DNA of 64,000 nt from Zelopaecilomyces penicillatus. Taxonomy: Eukaryota > Ascomycota > Sordariomycetes > Hypocreales > Pseudodiploosporaceae. The DNA lies in NCBI GenBank assembly GCA_005765155.1, contig VCCP01000003.1:3782001-3846000 (forward strand), read 5' to 3'. Below the pieces are notes generated by a model. It saw nothing but the letters and a program-made list of their open reading frames with translations, did no database searches and was not told where the DNA came from. This document shows positions 56,365 to 64,000 of the stretch, in pieces. The position numbers and the translations under genes were made by a program. Position 1 is the first letter of the stretch. Each line of letters begins with the position of its first letter.

Positions 56365-58471
56365 TCACAGTTTCGCTCTCGGCCCCGCCTCCTCCTTCTT
56401 CGCCTGATCTTTTAGCACCCTGCGCAAGATCTTGCCAGCCTGTGACTTCGGTATCTCCTTTACGAACCGCACGCCGCCCCGTAGCCGCTTTGGAGGAGCC
56501 ACTCGCTCGGCCAGCCAGCTCATAATATCCTTGGCAAACTCATCCGTCGCCTCGACGCCGCTCCTAGGTACAACGTAGGCGCGGGGAACCTCGGTGTGTT
56601 GCTCGCTGTCCCAGACGCCGATGACGCAGACATCTGCAATGTCCTCGCGGCCGATGAGTTTGGCCTCGAGCTCGGCGGGTGGAACTTGGAAGCCCTCTAT
56701 GTGATAAAAAAAAGGTTGGTTAGTGAAATGTAAAGACAATTGATAGGAAGAAGGCTGGCTGGGAATGGAATAGTATGTTGGGGCTAGTAGGCTTACTGTA
56801 TTTTATGAGTTCCTTCATTCGATCTGTGATGTAGAAGTAGCCCCTTGGAGTGATCATGAGCACGTCGCCAGTTCTATACCAGCCATCCGCTGTGAATGTC
56901 TCGCTGTTGAGCTCTGGTCTTTTCCAGTATCCCTGGAAGATGTTGGGACCCTTGAGAAGCAGCTCGCCAGACTATGCAGAGTCAGTTAGATAAGAAGATC
57001 GGGGAGTCTTATACTAATCCAGCCCAAAAAGGTGAAAAACACAAAAAAGTGATACGAAAACATACCTCGCCTTGTTGGACCTCTTCCCCCTGTTCATTGA
57101 CAATCTTGGCCTGCATGTTTGGCAGCAGCCTGCCCACAGAGCCTTGATATTTCCACCACTCATCCGAAAGCTGGCTAGTAACACTCGGGCTCGTCTCCGA
57201 CAGCCCATAGCCCTGTTTGACACCGATCTTGAGGCGTTCCCACACAGCAGTGACAAGTTCAAGACTCAGGGGAGCGGCGGCGGAGTTGATCCATCGTAAT
57301 GAGGATAGATCGTACTTGGCGACGACTGGATGTTTGCCAAGGGCTAGCAGGATCGGAGGAGCGACAAACATGATGGAAATGCTGTGTTGTTGGATGAGTT
57401 TGCAGGTCTGTTCCAGATCAAACCTGGGCAAGACGATACACTTTGCGCCGGTGTGGAATGTTACATTGATGATGACGGCGAGGCCCTGATGACAGTGTTA
57501 GATAGAGAAACCATACGTGATGTTGAGTCGTTTGGTTATAAAACTTACATAAATGTGGAAAAATGGCAAGACGCCGAGCTGAGAGTCTACATCCCAGTTC
57601 AGCCCTTTGATGTCAAACTTCTCGGCCTGATAGGTGTTGGCTACCACATTGTAATGTGATAGCATGACACCCTTGGGAAGGCCGGTTGTTCCCTGCCACC
57701 CAGTTAGATATATAGCATCCATGGGCTCATCGCAAACAAACAGGGCTTGCTTGGTTGAAGATCAATGAAATCGCTTACGGAGCTGTAGACCAGATACGCC
57801 AAATCCTTTTTTGGCACCATCGCCGGTCTCGCGCCCAAAAATTTCGGAGCATGTGCACTGATATCTCTCCAGTGAGGATGTCTTCCTGTCTCATCCCTCT
57901 CATCACCCAGCAAAACAACTCTCTCAAGCGGCAGTCCGACCTTGGTCGCAGCCGCACACGCAGTCTGCAGGAACGCCTTCTGCGTGACGAGCGCTTTTGC
58001 ACCCGAGTCTTCAAGCTGTCTTGCCAGCTCTTCAACTGTGTAGGTAGGGTTTGCTGGACTGGTGATGCCGCCGGCCCAGTGCAGGCCAAAGTTGACTAGG
58101 GGAATGTCAATGTTGTTGGGACTAAAGAGCCCAAGCACATCGCCCTTTTTCCATCCGAAAACATGACTTAGGCCGCGGCCGAAGGCTTCAGAATGCTGCT
58201 TGACGTCACTGTAGGTGTATGAACGACCGGTGATGCCATCAACCAATATCGCTGGCAACGAGGGACGATTGTGTTAGCACAGCTCATCTTAGCTCACACA
58301 TGGAGAAGGAAAGTCTCAATCTAATCGAAATTTGGGACATCGAAACCACACAGCAGGCGAATGAGTTCTCTTACTGTGGTTTTCAGGAAACATTCTCGGC
58401 TGTTCCATAAAGCGAGTCCATATGTCAATACATGGGATCTCAAGATCCGCAAAGGACGACTTGACCGGCAT
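56365..58471 (-). CDS. peroxisomal 4-coumarate:CoA ligase-like acyl-CoA synthetase
   Basis: Six exons: 58471-58375, 58251-57779, 57692-57549, 57485-57066, 56971-56797 and 56696-56365, giving about 546 residues. AMP-binding motifs are in order: YSSGTTGLPKGVM (P-loop; an intron lies between SS and GTT), QGYGLSETSP, GWYRTGD, ITDRMKELIK and KGFQVPPAELE, and the catalytic Lys in the C-terminal KSQAGKILRR. The chain ends PRAKL, an AKL-type PTS1 signal, so import into peroxisomes is likely. Such enzymes activate phenylpropenoic, aryl or medium-chain acids by adenylation and CoA thioester formation, often before beta-oxidation. The exact substrate is unknown. It converges with ATP11 (272 bp). Confidence 0.9.
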
Positions 58472-61400
58472 GGCTGAAATGAGAGCTGAAAAGAACACTA
58501 GCAGGCTGTATACTGAAGGAGAGAATTAAATGAGCTTTTGGATATAGGAATGGGTGAGCTATCAAAGGGACGGCGCCAGGTGTTTATTTTAATGGAAAAG
58601 AAAACCTATTCGGTGTGCGTTGTACGAGGCCAACGAAAAACAGCACAGCACCATTCAACTACGGCACAACCCCCCGGTGCTAGGCTAGCCTGACCGAATC
58701 TTCCCATCCTGCTCCATGTAAGGCAAAGCTTCAATGGGGGCGACAGCGCTAGCAGCAAAACGGCGGAGTCGGAGGGGGGAGTCTGGTTGTCTGGGCATCT
58801 GGGGTCGGTGATGGAGGGTCCGGGGAGAGAGGCCATAGCGAATGTGGTGATACCGGGGTATCCGGTGATGTGAGATGCCGGGTTCAGTGCTCTTCACTGG
58901 TGCTCCGTTCTCGCTGCAAAGGCCTGGTAATACGTCCAACTTCTAACTTATCTCGGTATATGGTAACGTACCCAGACAGGCCGGTAATAGCGTTGTGTTG
59001 CGATCCACCGAGACGATGCAAGGAATGCGATGTCGACAAATAGCAACATCAGATCCAATGGCCAAAGCGGGGCCGCGACTCGATGAGCCGAGGTGCAAAT
59101 AACCCTGGTATACTAAAGCCAGCCTTGAAAGTTGCAAGGGGCGAACATACAACTATTACGCTTACATAGTCAGTCGGCCGCCATTGGTTTCTTGGTGGGC
59201 TCGGTGGTCAAAAGTCCGACGGCAAACAGTTCGGCGGATGGAGGGAATTGTGGATTCTGTAATCATGCTTGCACTTTGCAATGATGCATGCATGCCTGTG
59301 CCGTCATCAAGTGAGGCGTCTCACTGCTTTTTACACACACCATAAGTAGCGTATTATTTCTCATCAATTTTTGAATTTTATTTTTTTAATAAAATAGTCG
59401 ATTGACTCACACAATTCTACCTGGCGTAGAGTTTACTCACCTTCTTCAAACGAGTCACACAAAGCAAGCCCAAACTTTGACTTCGCATCCCTCACTGTAA
59501 AATAGACTTTTCTTCATTATAAGCCACGAAGAAGAAAAATTGTAGCTAGAATCAATTATAAAAGACGGACAGAGTCGTCCATTAATCCAACATTGACTAT
59601 TCATCGTAACTCAGAAACATCAAAAACTCGTAACAGGCATCATCTGCCCTGTGATGAGGAAGACCGGCTACATTGGTCAATCTGAGGACGGCGATATTGT
59701 CACGAAGCTTCAATACAAGCTGAATTTATTTTCCATTTTTACCATCTGACACTTTTTGCTTTCCCCTTCTCCCTTCTCCTTTCAATACACAACACCATAT
59801 CACGGTCAAAATAGATGGATGGAGTGGCCTTCTCTCGGCCATTATCACGCCAAAAGACAACGCCATAATGCAAGCGCATCAGTATCATCTTCCCCTATCT
59901 ATCCCCTTCCCTATAACAACACCGGCCTTTATCCTTTTATACCCTGTGTTCCATGCCCCCAAGCTAGCCAGACTTGTTTTGCGAAATAACTACTCCAAGT
60001 TGACGTCACTTGGCCTATGATGATGCTCCAAAACTCAGCCTGCCTTTCTGGTGTTGCTTAATCGAGAGTCTGAGGCCATCTGTCCCAGAAAGGTTACAAA
60101 AAATAGGAGTCAGCCGAAGCTGAGTGAGATCACCCTCATAAAAAACCGGTGTCACCATAGCAAGGTAAAAGAATGCTCAGGTCAAACCTTATAAAGAATA
60201 ATCACCGGGGAGTCCCACCTTGATAGTTGGCCTACGTTAATCCTTCGATTCTGCAGCAAATGATGAAACCGGAAAGCTACTGCAATCCGTCTGATGTTGC
60301 AAGGGAATCGAAAGCGAAATCAGTGGGAGGTCGATAATCAGAAGTGGAAGCAACGGGAGAAATGCAGGGGTCAATTTCGACAATATGGATTACAGAGAAA
60401 TGTTAGCGTGGTGTACAAGACTACATAGTCGAGGAAGATATACCTGTTTGCAGAAAATCAATCTGACTCTTCAGACAACTCTTTGCTGGAGGGGTAATGT
60501 TGAAAGTGATTGTCATGAGGTGAGCTTTCAATATCTGAAGTGAGATGCCAGCTGAGCAAGGAAGATGCACTGAAGGCTTAAATGCAATAGAAGACGGAGC
60601 TTGCAAGTGTGTTGTGGTTGGAATGGTGAGTGACATGAACCAGCAAAGGGAACGGGGACAGGAAAGCGGAGAGGCAGAGATCAGAGAGGATATGTGCTAG
60701 AATGAATGGGATGAATGAAGAAGCAGAAGATGACAGCGAAGACTCGATGTGGGGACAGAGATGTGAGAGGCAGAGGCTGGGGGGTAGGTGTGCTAGTATG
60801 AACGGGATGAATGAGGAAGAAGAAGAAGAAGAAAACGAAGAGTCGACTTCGAGATCAGTTTAAGTATCTGGACGCATCAACTCGCAACTTCCATGAACTC
60901 AGACATATCCATAGATATCCTTCCAGTGTTGTGGCATTCATTACGGCAAGATTAATCTGTTAAACGAGAACGTAGCCGAGAAATCACCTCGCCTCTGCAT
61001 GAAGTGCAAGTACAGATAAATGTCCACCAGGTGAATGTTCGTCTCTCTTTCCCAATGACTTTCCCGAGAGCTTCCTCTTCTGGTGCATTTAGACGAGGCT
61101 CCATCTACCCTTGCTGTGACGTGTAGTATAAAATGGGAGATAGACACACGTACCTGCCTATCTAAAGAGAGGCATGTCCCAATTACATAGCTCAGAAATA
61201 TAGTGCTGGAAGGCCGTGTATTAGCACAGCTCGACAGCACTTCCTAACTTACACAGCTTGTTCCTCACATCTACATGTACTAAGTATTAATAGACGAAAG
61301 GGCTACGGAAGAACTACTAGGTATGACTTCATGCTTGCTCCTTACTTTACTTGCTACTTATCCAGCAGGGCGAATGCTTGAAAAAGAAACAACGTACAGG

Positions 61401-62542
61401 CACTCGGTTCTGCGCTTGACGTTTTGTTGCCTAAAATATGTATATTTTAAATGTTTGCTCTTGGCACAGTTATCTTCCATACTCCTGCCTCTTTCAAACA
61501 ATGATGGCATCAACTCCGCCTACTGACCGGGTTCCTTCTGAGCCAGGCAGGGCTAGCGAAGAAGTAATAAGAGGCTCACCAATCCCGGTTCTTACCACCA
61601 AAATAGTCCCACCCATCTCCCCCGTCTCTTCCGACTCAGCAATTCACCACGCGAGTACAACAGATGGAACGCTGCTTGGGAGTTACTAGATATTACTAGT
61701 TATTACTGAAAATTGCTAATACACGCCCAGAGCAGCGCTCCCAGGAGCAAGCAAAGCTTTTAGTAAGATTAACTGATTGCCACTCACTATGTTCATTTTG
61801 GCTACCTACCTGTGATTGTGGTGGCTTAGCGGCCTTGAACGTCCCATAACGAAAGCAAATCCAGAAGCTACGCTCCGCGGAAGGTTGACATCTTCCACAA
61901 AGCTGCTTCGAAACTTTGCTTGATTAAGACTTTCATCACCATAGGACTACTCGAAGTTAGGATTAGGGTAAGGTGGCACAGATTCTGGCCAATGCTTGCT
62001 GAAAAACCCACATGATGGATGGGCTTGTGGATATCAGTGAATAGTGATGTGTGCTGCCAACATACTTAGACGTCTAATTCAACCATGAGCTTCCTAAAGG
62101 AGACGACAGCTAATGCTGAAAAGCAAGGCCGGGCATAGTGAGTGGTCCAATTATTGGGATTCTAAAATTCCTGTTGGCCTCTTCCCTCCCTATTCCCTAT
62201 TTATGAATATAAAAGTATAGAAATAGGACAGTCACTGTTGATAATTGCCATTTTTTAGACAGTCTGGTTGAGGAATGGAAATATGCTCGTATCGTCATCA
62301 ACTCAGCCCACTACTTACACGAGAATATGCTGCTCGGACACAGCAAGTCAGGCTGGGTCAACTAGTAGCCACTTTGCACAGCTGATACCAATACGTGCTT
62401 CGTTTATTATAGTTCGATAAGCTATGTCCCGCGTGAATACAAATATGTCATTTACCATTTTCCCTCATTTCCCTCCAAACGCCCTGCTCTTTGTCATGTT
62501 CTTTCCCTTATACCTTCTATATATGTTACTCATGCATATTTA
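58472..62542. other. gene-poor stretch of 4 kb
   Basis: No gene I can support. It includes AT-rich DNA near 59360-59400, the 96-bp tandem duplication at 60669-60863, and weak CTAGATATT words near 61680-61720. A 53-codon frame lies over the duplication (60702-60863). Another frame at about 61501-61689 (starting MMASTPPTDRV) has no visible splice partner. Confidence 0.5.
60669..60863 (+). repeat. 96-bp imperfect tandem duplication, in frame
   Basis: Two adjacent units of 96 bp, the second starting at 60765. Matching blocks include GAGAGGCAGAG in both, and GTGCTAGAATGAATGGGATG against GTGCTAGTATGAACGGGATG. Because 96 is a multiple of three, an open frame runs through both, each with MNGMNEE followed by acidic residues, ending at 60863. 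The second unit has expanded GAA codons. Only a 53-residue product from the ATG at 60702 is possible, so coding is doubtful. Confidence 0.7.
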
Positions 62543-63994
62543 TCAGCTACTGCTGCCGTCACTACTTGATGTCTGTGTCTCATCTACATCAGCTGTTATT
62601 TTGACACCCCCGGTCGGCGGTGGGCTCCATGCAGGCACCTCTTCACATCCGTCTGGAACTCTGCAGATATCCCTGGCGTCGCATGTTTTCCAAAGCACCT
62701 CACGAATCTCCTTGAAGACCTGGTCAGGGGCGTCCATTGCCCAAATGACGTCCAGGTGCTGATACCCTGGAATTACTTTGCTGTGGACAACCTTCACATG
62801 GGGCTCTCGGCCCCGCTCGAATCGCTTCAACAGTCTTTTGCCATCTACAAGGTCGTCATCTTCGCATACCCATAGTGCGATTGGCGGGACTCGCTCGTTA
62901 TACCATGCGGTTGCACCTTTTTGGTGCTTCGAGTGTAGTGTTCCTTGGGTGGACTCGGTTTTAGATTGTTGTTCGTGGGCACCAGCATGACCCCAGCTTC
63001 CTCCTCCTTCCTCCTCATCCATTTGCTCTTCAGCCTTGAGAGCTTCCTTGGTTGACAGTATGCACTTGTGCTTGGCAAAACACTCCCGCCCAAGCCACCA
63101 TCGCATGGATTCGGCACTGACATACACTGGCGCGAACTGGAACATGCGATTCCTCAATCCCTTGTCCCATCGCTTGTCGCTCCAGTCAAAAAGAAATGAG
63201 AAAACTTTATAACCTAGCCATCCGTAAAGTCGAGGATGCAGTAACGAATGCATCTGCATCATGAACGGTATGAATGCGTGAATCCCAAACATGAGGCGGA
63301 ACATGGCTGGCGAGATCACTCTCATGAATTTGAAATACATCTTGCCAATCAAGGGACCGGCGTATGCAGCTGGGGCCAAGGCGCAGAATACGGTCAGTTT
63401 GTCACCAAGGTCTGGCCGCTGCTCCTTGGCGAGAGCTACAAATGTTTGTGTCGTTCCTTGCGAATGGCAGATGAGGCCAATTTTCTGGAACCCTGTCTCG
63501 TATAGAACCCTCGAGGTTAAAGCCGGGAGGTCAAACACTCCCATTTGTCGAATGTTCCAGCACCACATTCTCGGATCGTTGTACTTGAGCAATACATGAT
63601 TGGGCTTGAAGCCGCAGCGATTGTTCCCCAGCCAAACATCGAACCCTGACTTACAAAGCCAGAATGCCAAAGACTGATCGTCGTTGCAGCAATAAGCTCC
63701 CGAACTTTGGAGCAGCCCATGCATCAATAGTACCGGGAACTTTCGCTTCTTCTCTGGATACTTCCACGTTTTCCTGGAACCCTGAAAGACTTCTGGCCCC
63801 AGGTGATCCCGACTGGGATCGTCAAGCTTGGTATACTCTTTTGGATCGTACACATGCCAAAGGTCAATGATGAAGCCATCTTCAGTCTGCACCTTGAAGC
63901 TCTCAACATCCAGGCCTACTCGTCGAGCATAGTAGCCAACATCACATACAATCGGGTCTCTGCCTCCTTCTGTAGGCGGATATTCGTCGGCCAT
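62543..63994 (-). CDS. steryl ester hydrolase/acid-lipase-like alpha/beta hydrolase, probably 5'-truncated by window edge
   Basis: One open frame of 483 residues from an ATG at 63994, six bases from the window end. Upstream exons (often a membrane anchor in this family) may lie outside. Family features are FPVLLMHGLLQSSG (oxyanion loop), the nucleophile elbow LICHSQGTTQ, DDDLVDGKR (acid residue region) and GYQHLDVIWAMD (catalytic His). YNDPRMWCWNIRQMGVFDLPAL is lid-region sequence typical of acid lipases and of yeast Tgl1/Yeh1/Yeh2. These hydrolyse sterol esters on lipid droplets or at the plasma membrane. The first Gly of GxSxG is Cys here. An insertion near 325-365 (EEGGGSWGHAGAHEQQSK) is low complexity. 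The C-terminal tail is Ser-rich. Confidence 0.87.
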   Translation of the reverse strand: MADEYPPTEGGRDPIVCDVGYYARRVGLDVESFKVQTEDGFIIDLWHVYDPKEYTKLDDPSRDHLGPEVFQGSRKTWKYPEKKRKFPVLLMHGLLQSSGAYCCNDDQSLAFWLCKSGFDVWLGNNRCGFKPNHVLLKYNDPRMWCWNIRQMGVFDLPALTSRVLYETGFQKIGLICHSQGTTQTFVALAKEQRPDLGDKLTVFCALAPAAYAGPLIGKMYFKFMRVISPAMFRLMFGIHAFIPFMMQMHSLLHPRLYGWLGYKVFSFLFDWSDKRWDKGLRNRMFQFAPVYVSAESMRWWLGRECFAKHKCILSTKEALKAEEQMDEEEGGGSWGHAGAHEQQSKTESTQGTLHSKHQKGATAWYNERVPPIALWVCEDDDLVDGKRLLKRFERGREPHVKVVHSKVIPGYQHLDVIWAMDAPDQVFKEIREVLWKTCDARDICRVPDGCEEVPAWSPPPTGGVKITADVDETQTSSSDGSSS

Positions 63995-64000
63995 GCTCTC

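Noticed and set aside
1..64000. CRISPR arrays, bacterial operons or ribosome binding sites
   Set aside because: Spliceosomal introns, monocistronic genes and fungal families show this is a eukaryotic chromosome. No spaced direct-repeat array is present.

Overview
The window is a piece of nuclear chromosome from a filamentous ascomycete (Pezizomycotina), most likely a Sordariomycete and perhaps Hypocreales. The reasons are short spliceosomal introns (about 50-90 nt, GT-AG, many with a CTAAC-type branch point), a Zn(II)2Cys6 transcription factor, a palC pH-signalling gene, a FluG-type amidohydrolase/glutamine-synthetase fusion and a large NRPS-ketosynthase gene. The class is inferred from gene content only. 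I recognise 23 protein-coding genes on both strands. Exon joins were read by eye from splice signals and conserved protein frames. There is no tRNA, rRNA or CRISPR array that I can support.

Layout: 0-2.7 kb is gene-free. At 2.7-4.6 kb two different Nudix hydrolases lie tail to tail. An unnamed conserved fungal protein (5.1-6.4 kb) and a FluG-like protein (7.3-9.8 kb) follow. The accessory part is 9.8-21.5 kb: a repeat relic bounded by inverted TGTTAG/CTAACA ends, a 14-TM-type MFS transporter, a 3.3 kb gene-free stretch, and a four-exon gene for a condensation-adenylation-PCP-ketosynthase protein of about 1593 residues. That domain order is the one known from tenuazonic acid synthetase (TAS1). 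After it come a mitochondrial S-adenosylmethionine-type carrier, a PTC7-like phosphatase, and a small secreted cysteine-rich protein built from two copies of one six-cysteine module.

From 27.7 to 42 kb the window is dense housekeeping: palC, ALG6, ribosomal P2, SPT2, a CCCH/NUFIP1 protein, RNA polymerase III subunit RPC25, EMC3 and signal peptidase subunit SPC2. Several of these are divergent pairs with short shared upstream regions; EMC3/SPC2 (385 bp apart) joins two ER-membrane machines. A Zn2Cys6 factor (42.6-44.6 kb) is followed by 3.5 kb without genes, then a sulfotransferase-fold protein, MMS19, the F1-ATPase assembly factor ATP11, a peroxisomal 4-coumarate:CoA-ligase-like enzyme ending in AKL, 4 kb of gene-poor DNA with a 96-bp tandem duplication, and a steryl-ester-hydrolase-type lipase cut by the right edge.

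The two items most worth pursuing are the TAS1-type NRPS-KS gene with its possible transporter neighbour, and the duplicated six-cysteine secreted protein, in which cysteine spacing and intron position are identical in both repeats.
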